Of a DNA stretch of 34,876 nt, positions 7,372-16,148 are shown one piece after another (position 1 is the first letter of the stretch; each line of letters starts with the position of its first letter). Position numbers and translations under genes: made by a program. The notes under the pieces were generated by a model that saw only the letters and a program-made list of their open reading frames with translations, searched no databases and was not told the origin of the DNA. Location of the stretch: contig JAMCUH010000007.1 of NCBI GenBank assembly GCA_023379435.1, positions 29,130 through 64,005 on the forward strand, given 5' to 3'. Source of the stretch: Thermoplasmatota archaeon. GTDB lineage: Archaea > Thermoplasmatota > Thermoplasmata > Thermoplasmatales > Thermoplasmataceae.

Positions 7372-8366
7372 ATGCCCAATCAATTGAAGATGCCATAATT
7401 GAACTGAAGGGAATCGGTGCGCGGAGGATCATGCTGCAAATACCGGATGGTCTTAAACCCGAGGTATTTAACATATTCGGGCAATTTTCTACGGAATTTG
7501 ATGTTGTAATCAGCGGTGAACCCTTCTACGGTGCATGTGATCTTGGGAATTTCTCAATGGAAAAGAACATAGATGCTGTTGTGCAGTTCGGCCATTCGGT
7601 TATGCCAAATGTTGTCTACCCCGTACCTGTAATTTTCCTTGAATGGAAGCTCTCCAGAAAGATTGATTTCAGCCAGGTATCCCTTGAGCAGATCGATTCA
7701 AAGGGTTACAGGAAAATAGGGCTGCTCTGTTCCATTCAGTACTGTGACCAGATGGATTCATTTGTGGAAATGATGAAGAAAAAAGGATACACAATATTCA
7801 TCGGAAACGTGGACAGAAGAATGAGCAGGCCAGGCCAGGTGCTGGGCTGCAACTTCAGTGCTGCACATTCCGTATCCTCCAATGTTGACTGCTTCATAGT
7901 AGTCAGCACTGGCGTTTTTCACTCCATAGGAGTTCAGCTTTCCACTGACAGGGAAACTTTTCTTCTGGACCTAAACAGCATGACATTAAGATCCATGAAG
8001 AGCGAGGCTGAAACATTTCTCCGGAAGAGGTACGCCCGCATAGAGAAGGCGCTTGATGCCAGAAAATTCTGTGTGGCCATGAACACCAAGGTAGGTCAGA
8101 GGAGGGATAGGCTGGCACTTCTCATTCAAAAGAAACTTACGGAACTGGGAAAGGAATCCGTAATGGTGACGACGGACAATGTAGTACCTTCTGACTTCGT
8201 AAATATGCGGTGCGATGCCGTGATCTTCACAGGATGCCCGCGTGTCTCTCTCGACGACCAGGAGAAATTCCCGATGCCCGTACTTACTCCTCCTGAATTT
8301 TTACGCCTGTTTGGATTCAAACAAGATGATCGCTACATCATGGATGAGATCGTTTCTGTGTCATGA
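7368..8366 (+). CDS. dph2: Diphthamide synthase subunit Dph2 (3-amino-3-carboxypropyl transferase)
   Basis: 332 residues, full length for archaeal Dph2. It is a radical-type [4Fe-4S] enzyme that transfers the 3-amino-3-carboxypropyl group of S-adenosylmethionine to a histidine of elongation factor 2, the first step of diphthamide synthesis. The three cluster cysteines are visible and spaced as in the characterised Pyrococcus protein: Cys57 in 'GACDLG', Cys161 in 'GCNFSAA' and Cys290 in 'TGCPR'. The start is TTG at 7368, overlapping the hutI stop, with an AGGAGTGAG ribosome binding site 6 bases upstream. The nearby ATG at 7373 is out of frame. The 3' end overlaps the convergent methylthiotransferase gene by 6 bases. 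Confidence 0.93.
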   Translation: MNAQSIEDAIIELKGIGARRIMLQIPDGLKPEVFNIFGQFSTEFDVVISGEPFYGACDLGNFSMEKNIDAVVQFGHSVMPNVVYPVPVIFLEWKLSRKIDFSQVSLEQIDSKGYRKIGLLCSIQYCDQMDSFVEMMKKKGYTIFIGNVDRRMSRPGQVLGCNFSAAHSVSSNVDCFIVVSTGVFHSIGVQLSTDRETFLLDLNSMTLRSMKSEAETFLRKRYARIEKALDARKFCVAMNTKVGQRRDRLALLIQKKLTELGKESVMVTTDNVVPSDFVNMRCDAVIFTGCPRVSLDDQEKFPMPVLTPPEFLRLFGFKQDDRYIMDEIVSVS

Positions 8367-9569
8367 TAAAACCCTTCCCACCAGATAGGTCTTTCCAGCA
8401 TCAACGATTTCAGCTCTTACCATTGAATAAAGGTTCAGTGTGCCCGAAACAACGATTGGTCTGTAATTGATATCCCTTATCACAGATGTTCCGTTCTTTC
8501 CATGCTCCACAACCATGCCTTCATGAACACTGCCGATCAGGGAAAAAAGTTTCTCCTCCGTTATTTTTCTGTGCAGTTCCGATATGGATGAGGACCAGCG
8601 TTTTACAGCGTTGGAACTTGGTGTCTTCCTGCCAAAATCCTTTGTGTAAGGTCTTGGTGAGAATCTTGTTATGTTCATTATATCAGGCCTTATCTTCTCC
8701 ATTAAGGAATAGGTCTGTTCGAAGGAGCCCTCATCTTCTCCCGGGTAGCCCACAATAACGTCAGTAGAAAGTGATCCCTGTAAAAACTCTTCTCTGTACA
8801 TATCAACTATGGAAACGAAATCCTCAACAGTATATTCCCTGTTCATATCATTAAGAACGGAATTGCTTCCACTCTGCACCGGTATGTGGAGGAATTTATA
8901 CACCCTCGGGTCATGCATGGGCTTAAATAATTCAGGCACCAGTTCCCTGGTATTCTTTGGCTCCATCATGCCAATCCTGAGCATGAAAAAGTCGTCTATG
9001 TGAAGTATTGCATCAAGGAGGCTTACAAGGTTTATTCCCAGATCTCTTCCATAGGCAGCGGTATCCAGTGACGTTACCTTGACCTCTCTCACATTCCTAG
9101 AAAGCTGCATCTTTACCTGGTTCACTATCTTCTCCGGCCTCCTTGAAACAAGTCTTCCCCTGGCAATACGCGATATGCAGAAATTGCAGCTTCCCAGGCA
9201 TCCCTGATTGATAGGTATGCCCTCCCACAGGTTCGGTTCTGACACCTGAACATCGTCTATTTTCCCTTCGTAGAATTTCCGAAATTCCGACGGCCTCACA
9301 ACCTCAACACTGTCCGTTTGCAGTGACTCGGTTCCCATCACAGAGAGGCATCCAAGAACTTTTACCTTTGAAACCGTGGAAAGATCGGATATTCTCCTTA
9401 CCATTCTGTCCTCGGTACTCTTTATCACAACACACGTTCCAACAATGCTCATGTCAGCCTCATGTGGAGAATGTGTTAACTCCCATCCTTCTGATAGAAG
9501 CTTGTTCACGTACAGGGCAGTCTCTGACTTAGAGAGTGTGCAGCCATAAGATTCAAGATAAAGCTTCAT
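8361..9569 (-). CDS. tRNA t6A37 methylthiotransferase (MtaB/CDKAL1-like radical SAM enzyme)
   Basis: 402-residue MiaB-family protein. The N-terminal methylthiotransferase domain (about 1-110) has Cys10 ('YGCTLSKSE'), Cys46 ('GTCVV') and Cys74 ('GCLSV'), which bind the auxiliary cluster. The radical SAM core has 'CLGSCNFC' (Cys124, Cys128, Cys131). A TRAM-like tail begins near residue 340. Archaeal members convert N6-threonylcarbamoyladenosine at position 37 of ANN-decoding tRNAs to the 2-methylthio form. Assignment to MtaB and not MiaB or RimO follows from its being archaeal and from its length. The gene seems monocistronic, with a TATA-like box about 30 bases upstream, and ends tail-to-tail with dph2. 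Confidence 0.88.
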   Translation of the reverse strand: MKLYLESYGCTLSKSETALYVNKLLSEGWELTHSPHEADMSIVGTCVVIKSTEDRMVRRISDLSTVSKVKVLGCLSVMGTESLQTDSVEVVRPSEFRKFYEGKIDDVQVSEPNLWEGIPINQGCLGSCNFCISRIARGRLVSRRPEKIVNQVKMQLSRNVREVKVTSLDTAAYGRDLGINLVSLLDAILHIDDFFMLRIGMMEPKNTRELVPELFKPMHDPRVYKFLHIPVQSGSNSVLNDMNREYTVEDFVSIVDMYREEFLQGSLSTDVIVGYPGEDEGSFEQTYSLMEKIRPDIMNITRFSPRPYTKDFGRKTPSSNAVKRWSSSISELHRKITEEKLFSLIGSVHEGMVVEHGKNGTSVIRDINYRPIVVSGTLNLYSMVRAEIVDAGKTYLVGRVLS

Positions 9570-9595
9570 CTGCTATCAGGCGATTTAATTCAGGG

Positions 9596-9603
9596 TATAA
9601 TAG
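9596..9603 (-). promoter_or_regulatory. Box A (TATA) promoter of the methylthiotransferase gene
   Basis: Minus-strand CTATTATA is centred about 30 bases before the ATG at 9569, which predicts a leader of only a few bases. Confidence 0.4.
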
Positions 9604-9614
9604 TTAACCACAAA

Positions 9615-10988
9615 TTATCCCGGTATACCGGAGGCCATGAGCTCATTGTACTTTTCCTCGGTGATTTTTCCGGTGGCAATTGCCAGCTCCTTGATTGGTT
9701 TTCCTGTCTTGAGCGATTCCTGCACTATCAATGCAACCTGATCGTATCCAAGAACCGGATTTAGCAAGGCAGCTGATCCAAAGCTTCTGGAAAGGTGAGC
9801 CTTAAGGGACAGTGAGTCAGGTTTTATGCCATCAATCAGCTTTGTTCTGAACATGTGCATTCCATTGGTCATTATGTCTATGGACCTGCAGATTTCGTAG
9901 TCTATGTTTGGCATCATCACATTGAGTTCGAACTGCCCTGCCATGGAGGAAAGATTGGTTGATGTCTGTGACCCTGCAACGGAATTGCATATCATATTCA
10001 TGCATTCCGCAATGGAGGGATTGATCTTCCCAGGCATTATGGATGATCCCTGCTGCACCGCAGGTATGGTTATTTCGTGGAAACCGGTTCCAGGACCTGA
10101 ATACATTAGCCTTATGTCATTGCTGATCTTTGTAAGGTCTATGGCAAGGTCTTCAATGGCATTCATTACCCTGTTGAAGTCCGTCATGAATTCCATTAGC
10201 CCTGGCAGATTTTCAGATTCCCTGAACTTCATCCCTGTAAGGTCTCTTATCTTCGACACAACATTTTTTCTGAAATTTGGAGATGTGTTTATACCAGTTC
10301 CGACAGCTGTGCCCCCAATATTGAGCTCCATGAGGAAATCAAGGGAATTCTCCATCTCCTTTCTGTCTCTCTCAAGCGCATACTTCCATGCCGAAAACTC
10401 AAGCCCCAGTGTCACGGGAGCAGCGTCTTGAAGGTGAGTCCTTCCAGACTTCACTTCATTTCTGTACCTCTTTGAAAGCTCTCCAAGTGATGAGACGAGA
10501 TCATCAAGCTCCTTCAGATATCTGACCGTCTTCATGGCAACGGTCATCCTCATCATTGTCGGATATGCGTCATTTGTGCTCTGACTCATATTTACGTGAT
10601 CGTTGGGATGAATCACGGAATACTCCCCCTTCTTTCTTCCAAGTATCTCCAGTGCCACGTTTGCTATAACCTCATTGGCATTCATGTTGTAGGAAGTCCC
10701 TGCTCCGGCCTGGAAAACGTCAATTACAAACTGATCATGGTATTTCCCTGAGATAATCATTTCGCAAGCTCTAATTATGGCATCGGCCTTTTCTTTGGAA
10801 AGCTTTCCCCCTTCCATGTTTGCCCATGCCGAGGCTTCCTTGAGCCTGGTAATGGATATGATATGGTCCGAGTCATGGGTCATTCCGCTTATTTTAAAAT
10901 TGTCCACAGCCCTTGCGGTATTTATGCCATAATACTTTGAGTCGTCGATTTCTATGGTTCCTATAACATCATGTTCGGTTCTGCTCAT
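9615..10988 (-). CDS. aspA: Aspartate ammonia-lyase (aspartase/fumarase superfamily)
   Basis: 457 residues, all-helical homotetrameric lyase family. Conserved regions in order are 'VFQAGAGTSYNMNANEVIAN', 'HPNDHVNMSQSTNDAYPT', 'GRTHLQDAAPVTLG' and the flexible loop 'GSSIMPGKINP' (314-324) with the catalytic serine. Several positions look like aspartase and not class II fumarase: 'GAGTSYNMN' where fumarase has GSGTQSNMN, 'STNDAYPT' where fumarase has SSNDTFPT, and 'PAVQQGSSIMPGK' where fumarase has an ENEPGSSIMPGK-type loop. Aspartase deaminates L-aspartate to fumarate, which would feed the TCA cycle in an amino-acid user. A fumarase role cannot be excluded from sequence alone. The gene is monocistronic with a TATA-like box about 31 bases upstream. 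Confidence 0.75.
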   Translation of the reverse strand: MSRTEHDVIGTIEIDDSKYYGINTARAVDNFKISGMTHDSDHIISITRLKEASAWANMEGGKLSKEKADAIIRACEMIISGKYHDQFVIDVFQAGAGTSYNMNANEVIANVALEILGRKKGEYSVIHPNDHVNMSQSTNDAYPTMMRMTVAMKTVRYLKELDDLVSSLGELSKRYRNEVKSGRTHLQDAAPVTLGLEFSAWKYALERDRKEMENSLDFLMELNIGGTAVGTGINTSPNFRKNVVSKIRDLTGMKFRESENLPGLMEFMTDFNRVMNAIEDLAIDLTKISNDIRLMYSGPGTGFHEITIPAVQQGSSIMPGKINPSIAECMNMICNSVAGSQTSTNLSSMAGQFELNVMMPNIDYEICRSIDIMTNGMHMFRTKLIDGIKPDSLSLKAHLSRSFGSAALLNPVLGYDQVALIVQESLKTGKPIKELAIATGKITEEKYNELMASGIPG

Positions 10989-11383
10989 GCATGGATAATG
11001 CTCAGCGAATTGAAATTATTTAGTACTAATACATTGATTCTTGAGCCCTAGATTTTAGTTAACATGTATGTTTTAAGAAGGAAATAACTCATTTTAGACC
11101 ATGCCCGGAAAAAATGACAAAATAATTATTGACATTTACAAATAAAAAATTATTACTGATGGTAATAGCACTATAATTTTCGCTGAGAATAATTGAATAT
11201 ATGCAATATCAGATTTAATAAGGCACTGTATTGAGCATGATACTTCTTATAAACATTATGATGCGTACTTATTTATTTGAAGTTAACAATATTAAAATTA
11301 TTTTCCATATTTCGGCATTGTTTTGGCAAAGTAAAAATGCTCCCAAGATATTAATACGAATTTGAGATATGTAAACGATATAG
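10989..11383. other. AT-rich divergent intergenic region between aspA and the oxidoreductase operon
   Basis: About 395 bases without a convincing gene. It holds the aspA box A (minus strand CTAAATAA, 11016-11023) at one end and the oxidoreductase box A (ATATTAATA, 11348-11356) at the other. The middle is strongly AT-rich and contains only ORFs of 35 codons or fewer with no supporting promoter spacing. It may carry regulatory sites for the two divergent metabolic units, but no clear palindrome or repeat was found. Confidence 0.5.
11348..11356 (+). promoter_or_regulatory. Box A (TATA) promoter of the 2-oxoacid:ferredoxin oxidoreductase operon
   Basis: ATATTAATA is centred about 32 bases before the ATG at 11384, giving a predicted leader of a few bases. 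No Shine-Dalgarno precedes this first gene of the operon. Confidence 0.45.
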
Positions 11384-13129
11384 ATGAATGACAGGGAAGT
11401 CGTGATTAGGGTATCGGGTGCTGCCGGTGATGGTGTCCAATCAGCAGGGCAGATCATTGCCAAGTCATTTTCCAGGAAAGGCATGAATGTTGTTACATAC
11501 AATTATTATCAGGACATAGTGAGAGGAGGAACCAGCTGGTATCAGATTAGGGCCTCAAGTGATCCTGTTCGTTCCCAGGGTGATGGCCTCGACATTGTCA
11601 TCGCGCTTAACAAGGATGGTGTTCAAAGGCACACCAACCCTGACATTGACGAAGGTGGTGCAAGTCCCCTTTCAAAGGAAGGTATAGTGATTTTTGACAA
11701 ATCCATACAGGGATATGAAGAACACGGACAGCGGTATGTTCCAATGCCTCTTTCAGACATAGCAATGAAATACAGTAATAATGCACTTATGAGGAATACT
11801 GTTGCCATCGGTGCGGCAATGGCATCAATAAACCTCGATTTTGAAACGCTGGCGGGAGTTATAGGAGATCAATTCGGTTCAAAAGGTAAAATTGCTGACC
11901 TGAACGTCAATGCAGCGAAGGAGGGATACGATTACTTCAAAAAGAATCAGGAGCCTTTGAAGAAAAACCTCTCCTTTGGTACCAAGCCGAAATACCTTGT
12001 TGGTGGAGGGGATGCCATAGGGCTCGGATTCGTATCAGGTGGCATGAAATTTTATGCGGGATATCCAATGACACCCGCTTCCTCGGCACTCATGTATTTT
12101 GCCAACCATGCGTCGAAATTTGACATTGTGCTTAAAATACCTGAGGATGAGATCTCTGCCATTAATATGGCCATTGGGGCTAACTACGCCGGTGTTAGAT
12201 CAGCAACTGGCTCTTCTGGAGGCGGTTTCTCATTAATGGTTGAGGCTGTCGGACTGGCAGGAATGCTGGAAGTCCCTCTGGTAATATACGAGGCTCAGAG
12301 ACCCGGCCCATCGACAGGCCTCCCAACAAAGACAGAGCAGGGAGACCTGAACCTTGTACTTGGTGCTGGGCAGGGGGACTTTCCGAGGATTGTCCTCGCA
12401 CCGAGGAATGTGAAAGAGTGTTTTGAGCTTGGTAGAGAGGCCATGAATCTTGCTGCAAGGTATCAGACCCCGGTGTTTGTTATGGTTGATCTGTACCTTT
12501 CAGAGCATTATGAAACAGTTGATTCCTTCGATTTAGATTTTAAAATAGACGAGGGTAAAATTGCCGGGGATAACCAGGAAAACTTCAGGAGATATGAGGA
12601 TACCGAGGATGGTATCTCTCCTCGTGCTTTTCCTGGACAGCCTGGTCTCATGCACAATGAGGATTCTGATGAACATAACGAGTTCGGACAGGTCGTGAGT
12701 GATGCAGTGACAGATCCAAGGGAGAGGGTTAAGGCCATGAACAAGAGAATGAGGAAGATGGAAACTTACAGGAAAAATATGCCTCCAACATATACTTACA
12801 AATTCAGCGATGCAGAATATGCTGTTGTACAGTGGGGTTCCACAGCAGGCGTTGTTGAAGAAGCCGTGGACATACTCAGGAATAAGGGCATAAGGGTTGG
12901 TGCCATTGAGGTTACGCATGTATTCCCTCTTAACCATGACATCGGAGACCTTGTGAGAGGAAAGAAGAAAATTATCGTCGTGGAGAATAACTATGGCGGT
13001 CAGTTTGACAGGCTCCTGAGATCTGAGCTGCTGGTCAGGACTGAGCCTGTGAGAAAATATGACGGGGAGAGCTTTTATCCCGGTCAGCTTGCGGAAGAAA
13101 TTGAGGTTGTAATAAGAGGTGGTAAATGA
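11384..13129 (+). CDS. 2-oxoacid:ferredoxin oxidoreductase, fused gamma-alpha subunit
   Basis: 581 residues. The gamma domain comes first (about 1-185, 'RVSGAAGDGVQSAGQIIAKS') and the alpha domain follows (about 200-581), the fused order seen in Sulfolobus and Thermoplasma. The substrate motif is 'YPMTP' (227-231, usual YPITP). The stretch 'RPGPSTGLPTKTEQGDL' (306-322) contributes to 2-oxoacid and CoA binding. With the beta subunit it oxidises pyruvate, 2-oxoglutarate or other 2-oxoacids with CoA to acyl-CoA and CO2, reducing ferredoxin. No separate delta ferredoxin subunit is present, so the zinc ferredoxin encoded in this window is the likely acceptor. Two-subunit enzymes of this type are usually broad in 2-oxoacid range. 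The beta gene overlaps by 4 bases. Confidence 0.93.
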   Translation: MNDREVVIRVSGAAGDGVQSAGQIIAKSFSRKGMNVVTYNYYQDIVRGGTSWYQIRASSDPVRSQGDGLDIVIALNKDGVQRHTNPDIDEGGASPLSKEGIVIFDKSIQGYEEHGQRYVPMPLSDIAMKYSNNALMRNTVAIGAAMASINLDFETLAGVIGDQFGSKGKIADLNVNAAKEGYDYFKKNQEPLKKNLSFGTKPKYLVGGGDAIGLGFVSGGMKFYAGYPMTPASSALMYFANHASKFDIVLKIPEDEISAINMAIGANYAGVRSATGSSGGGFSLMVEAVGLAGMLEVPLVIYEAQRPGPSTGLPTKTEQGDLNLVLGAGQGDFPRIVLAPRNVKECFELGREAMNLAARYQTPVFVMVDLYLSEHYETVDSFDLDFKIDEGKIAGDNQENFRRYEDTEDGISPRAFPGQPGLMHNEDSDEHNEFGQVVSDAVTDPRERVKAMNKRMRKMETYRKNMPPTYTYKFSDAEYAVVQWGSTAGVVEEAVDILRNKGIRVGAIEVTHVFPLNHDIGDLVRGKKKIIVVENNYGGQFDRLLRSELLVRTEPVRKYDGESFYPGQLAEEIEVVIRGGK

Positions 13130-13995
13130 TGGAGTCACCGAAACAGATTGTTAAACAGACAGACTATCAGGGAGAAGTTAAGGCAGACTGGTGTCCAGGT
13201 TGTGGAAACTTTGCACAGCTTACTGCTGTGAAGATGGCACTGGCCGATCTTGGAATAGAGCCACACAATGTTGTTGTAGTATCCGGAATAGGGTGCTCCA
13301 GTAATTTTCCGGAATTCATTAGAGCATACGGTTTCCATGGCCTTCACGGTAGGTCCCTCCCAGTGGCATCTGCCATAAAATGGGTTAACCCCAAACTTAC
13401 TGTTCTGGCATACGGTGGTGATGGTGATGGCTTCTTCGAAGGAACACAGCATTTTTACCACACCGCCAAGAGGAATGTTGACATAACCTATATGGTATCA
13501 GACAACCAGATCTTCGGCCTCACAACGGGACAGGCGTCACCAACATCGGAGCTTGGCATGGTCACAAAGACAACTCCGGAAGGTAATATAGAGCCTCCGG
13601 TTAATCCTCTCCTTCTGGCACTAAGTGCTGGGGCTACATTTGTGGCAAGAGCTTTTTCTGGAGACCCTAAACATATCGCCGACATTACAAAAAAGGCAAT
13701 TGAGCACAGAGGATTCTCATTCATTGACGTTTTCAGCCCATGTGTAACGTTTAACAAACTCAACACTTATGACTACTTCAGAAAGAGAGTCTACAAATAC
13801 GAACCTGAGGACCCGGAAGATTTTGCTGTTGCATACAAGAGGGCATCAGAATGGGGAGATAGGATACCCATCGGCATTTTCTACCAGAAGAGCGAGCCAA
13901 CATATGCAGATCGGGATCCCGTGCTTTCAAAGGTGAATTTGAGAGAATCCCCATATTATAAACTGAAGGAGCAGGATCTCGAGGAGTTCCTCTGA
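13126..13995 (+). CDS. 2-oxoacid:ferredoxin oxidoreductase, beta subunit
   Basis: 289 residues, carrying the thiamine pyrophosphate and the single [4Fe-4S] cluster. Cluster cysteines are visible at Cys23 and Cys26 ('WCPGCGNF'), Cys57 ('GIGCSSNF') and Cys206 ('FSPCVTFN'), with the same spacing as the Sulfolobus enzyme. The TPP/Mg region is 'GGDGDGFFEGTQHF' followed by 'SDNQIFGLTTGQASPT'. The ATG at 13126 overlaps the alpha stop (ATGA arrangement) behind an AGGTGG ribosome binding site, so the two subunits are translationally coupled. A second in-frame ATG at 13129 is equally possible. It depends on TPP, which connects loosely to the thiamine uptake gene at the left edge. Confidence 0.93.
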   Translation: MMESPKQIVKQTDYQGEVKADWCPGCGNFAQLTAVKMALADLGIEPHNVVVVSGIGCSSNFPEFIRAYGFHGLHGRSLPVASAIKWVNPKLTVLAYGGDGDGFFEGTQHFYHTAKRNVDITYMVSDNQIFGLTTGQASPTSELGMVTKTTPEGNIEPPVNPLLLALSAGATFVARAFSGDPKHIADITKKAIEHRGFSFIDVFSPCVTFNKLNTYDYFRKRVYKYEPEDPEDFAVAYKRASEWGDRIPIGIFYQKSEPTYADRDPVLSKVNLRESPYYKLKEQDLEEFL

Positions 13996-14097
13996 ATCAG
14001 ACTGAAATGCTTATATATTTAATATAAAATTATTTATCTCCATTCGTTATAATTGCATATTCAGAGTGCAATTCATAAGTCAGAATGATAAGAAAGT

Positions 14098-14110
14098 TTT
14101 AGTATTAATA
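14098..14110 (+). promoter_or_regulatory. Box A (TATA) promoter of the ABC importer operon
   Basis: TTTAGTATTAATA lies about 18-30 bases before the GTG at 14128 with no Shine-Dalgarno, so the first permease is probably translated from a leaderless message. A second AT-rich stretch, TTATATATTTAATATAAAA (14012-14030), lies just after the oxidoreductase stop and may belong to termination or an alternative start. Confidence 0.45.
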
Positions 14111-14127
14111 TCAATTCATGCGTTTCA

Positions 14128-15159
14128 GTGAGAATAAGATATTATGTCATCAAGAGACTAATCCTTCTTTTCCCTTATATAATAGGGCTTACAATTATTG
14201 TGTTTCTCCTCAAGTACGCCATGGAAGTAAAGGGTATGATACCACCATTCAAATTGAATCCTCTCTATGAGTACGGAATATTTCTCCGTGATCTCTTTGT
14301 TGGAGCATGGGGGTATCTGCCTTCAAATTTTCCATATTTTGGAGGATATCCGGTAATTAAGGCTCTTGGAATGGCCTTTCCCATATCATTTGAACTGATA
14401 CTTTTTGCATCGATCATTGCTTTTGCCGTTGCAATCCCCCTTGGCATAAGGATGGGACAGAAGCAGAACTTTGTGGCTTCCACGTTGGGAAGAACATTTG
14501 CGTTCGTTGGTTATTCCATACCGGTCTATTTCCTTGCCCTTCTTTTCATAATACTGTTCTCCACAGGTGGATCAGTATTCACTGTGAAGGGTGGCCTTCC
14601 CATGTCAGGAATAGCTGCTCTGCCTTACCCTACGCCGTCTTACGTTTCAATTATAGGCACATCACCCTATCTCACCATTGTTACCGGTCCAACGGGATTG
14701 CCACTTATTGATGCAATTATTCATGGAAACTGGTTCCTTGCATATAATGTGTTTCTGCATCTTATTCTGCCCGTTCTCGCACTGGCATATGGAATAGCTG
14801 GTGGTTTCATGATATATCTTAGGTCGGCAACGTCAGAAAACTCATCCATGAGCTACATGACTTATGCCCGTTCACAGGGTATCCCGTCTAAAGTCCTTCA
14901 GCAACACCATCTCGCAAGAAATTCACTTGCGGAATCGCTCGTATTTCTCGGCCCTCTCTTTGCACTTATGCTTGGCGGAGTTCTCATTGTAGAGTACATA
15001 TTCTCGTTACCCGGTATTGGTCTCATAGCAGTGGATTCTATTGTCTACAAGGCACCATATGGACTTCTTGGTTCAATATTCTTTTTTGGCATAATACTGA
15101 TCCTTGCCAATTTCATCATTGACATTGTTAACGTCTGGTTGGACCCGAGGTTGAGGTGA
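14128..15159 (+). CDS. Peptide/nickel-type ABC transporter permease (DppB-like)
   Basis: 343 residues with about six membrane helices, the first of two inner-membrane subunits of an oligopeptide/dipeptide-type importer. The cytoplasmic coupling loop (EAA-like) is visible as 'YARSQGIPSKVLQQHHLARN', followed by the typical C-terminal 'GGVLIVEYIFSLPGIGLIAV' and 'NVWLDPRLR'. Between the first two helices is a larger external loop than in bacterial DppB, rich in G, P and Y. GTG at 14128 is chosen because it fits the TATA distance; the ATG at 14118 is out of frame. The second permease starts 5 bases after the stop. Confidence 0.88.
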   Translation: MRIRYYVIKRLILLFPYIIGLTIIVFLLKYAMEVKGMIPPFKLNPLYEYGIFLRDLFVGAWGYLPSNFPYFGGYPVIKALGMAFPISFELILFASIIAFAVAIPLGIRMGQKQNFVASTLGRTFAFVGYSIPVYFLALLFIILFSTGGSVFTVKGGLPMSGIAALPYPTPSYVSIIGTSPYLTIVTGPTGLPLIDAIIHGNWFLAYNVFLHLILPVLALAYGIAGGFMIYLRSATSENSSMSYMTYARSQGIPSKVLQQHHLARNSLAESLVFLGPLFALMLGGVLIVEYIFSLPGIGLIAVDSIVYKAPYGLLGSIFFFGIILILANFIIDIVNVWLDPRLR

Positions 15160-15164
15160 AAGAC

Positions 15165-16148
15165 ATGCTGGACAATTCTCTCAGGGTTTCAAGGAAAATA
15201 ATGCGTGCAAGAAGGAATCCAAGGTTCTACAGATTTTATCATGTATTCAAGGCACTTGCCAGGAACAGAATGGCACTTGCCGGTCTGGTTATGACTGCAT
15301 TCTTCTTCCTATTCACGATTCTGGATTATGCCTATCCTGCGTATCTAGGAGTAACTCCTGCCAACTATTCCCTTAGGAATGCGATATCTTCCTTTGGGGG
15401 AACTTACACATCCGGCTTCTATTCCTATCCAGGATATCCCACACTCGCAAATGGATGGTATGGCTGGTTCGGATATACGAATTATAACCTTCCAATTTTC
15501 CCGGTGATGCTGGCGGCACTGAAGTGGGATGTGTCCTATACACTGTTCATCGTTCTCATCAGCGCGCTGATTGGAACGATTGTTGGCCTTATTTCAGGAT
15601 TTTACGGCAAATATACAGACGAGAGCCTCATGAGACTGTCAGACATTTTCATGACAGTACCTTTCCTGGTATTTGCCATAGGTATAGCCTATGTCCTTGG
15701 TGGAGGTCTCCTCTATCTCATGACGGCATTTGTCATAGTCTGGTGGCCTGTTTATGCGAAGGTCGTGAGAAAACAGTCAAGGGACATTAGATCAAAGAAG
15801 TTTTTAAGCTCAGCAGCAGCATCAGGATCACCAAGGATAAAGACGGTGTTTTCCCACATTCTTCCCAATGTGCTGCCACCTGTAATCGTTCAGATATTCC
15901 TCGATCTTGGAATAGTAATACAGATTTTTGCTGCTGTGCAGTTCCTCGGCCTTGGTATAGTGAGTAAGAACCTCCCGGACATTGGAAATATGATATCATG
16001 GGGTTTTCATCCCCAGTACTTTTCACACGGCATCTGGTGGCCTGTTGTTGTTCCGGGAATTTTCATCGTACTGTTCTCAGTCTCAGTATATCTGCTGGGT
16101 GATGGCCTCCGGGAGGTCCTCAAATCCGGATCGGAGGTGACGTATTGA
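15165..16148 (+). CDS. Peptide/nickel-type ABC transporter permease (DppC-like)
   Basis: About 327 residues, the second permease of the importer. A cytoplasmic N-terminus precedes the first helix ('MALAGLVMTAFFFLFTILDY'). An external Y/G/P-rich loop follows, then the transport core with the EAA-like loop 'SAAASGSPRIKTVFSHILPN' and the DppC ending 'FLGDGLREVLK'-like 'LLGDGLREVLKSG'. I prefer ATG 15165 over the ORF-track GTG at 15156, because the GTG lies inside the GAGGTGA ribosome binding site (15153-15159) that serves the ATG. The product pairs with DppB and the two ATPases downstream. Confidence 0.88.
   Translation: MLDNSLRVSRKIMRARRNPRFYRFYHVFKALARNRMALAGLVMTAFFFLFTILDYAYPAYLGVTPANYSLRNAISSFGGTYTSGFYSYPGYPTLANGWYGWFGYTNYNLPIFPVMLAALKWDVSYTLFIVLISALIGTIVGLISGFYGKYTDESLMRLSDIFMTVPFLVFAIGIAYVLGGGLLYLMTAFVIVWWPVYAKVVRKQSRDIRSKKFLSSAAASGSPRIKTVFSHILPNVLPPVIVQIFLDLGIVIQIFAAVQFLGLGIVSKNLPDIGNMISWGFHPQYFSHGIWWPVVVPGIFIVLFSVSVYLLGDGLREVLKSGSEVTY

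Noticed and set aside
12533-13138. 201-codon minus-strand ORF
   Set aside because: Fully opposite the oxidoreductase alpha gene, which is certain; no family features.
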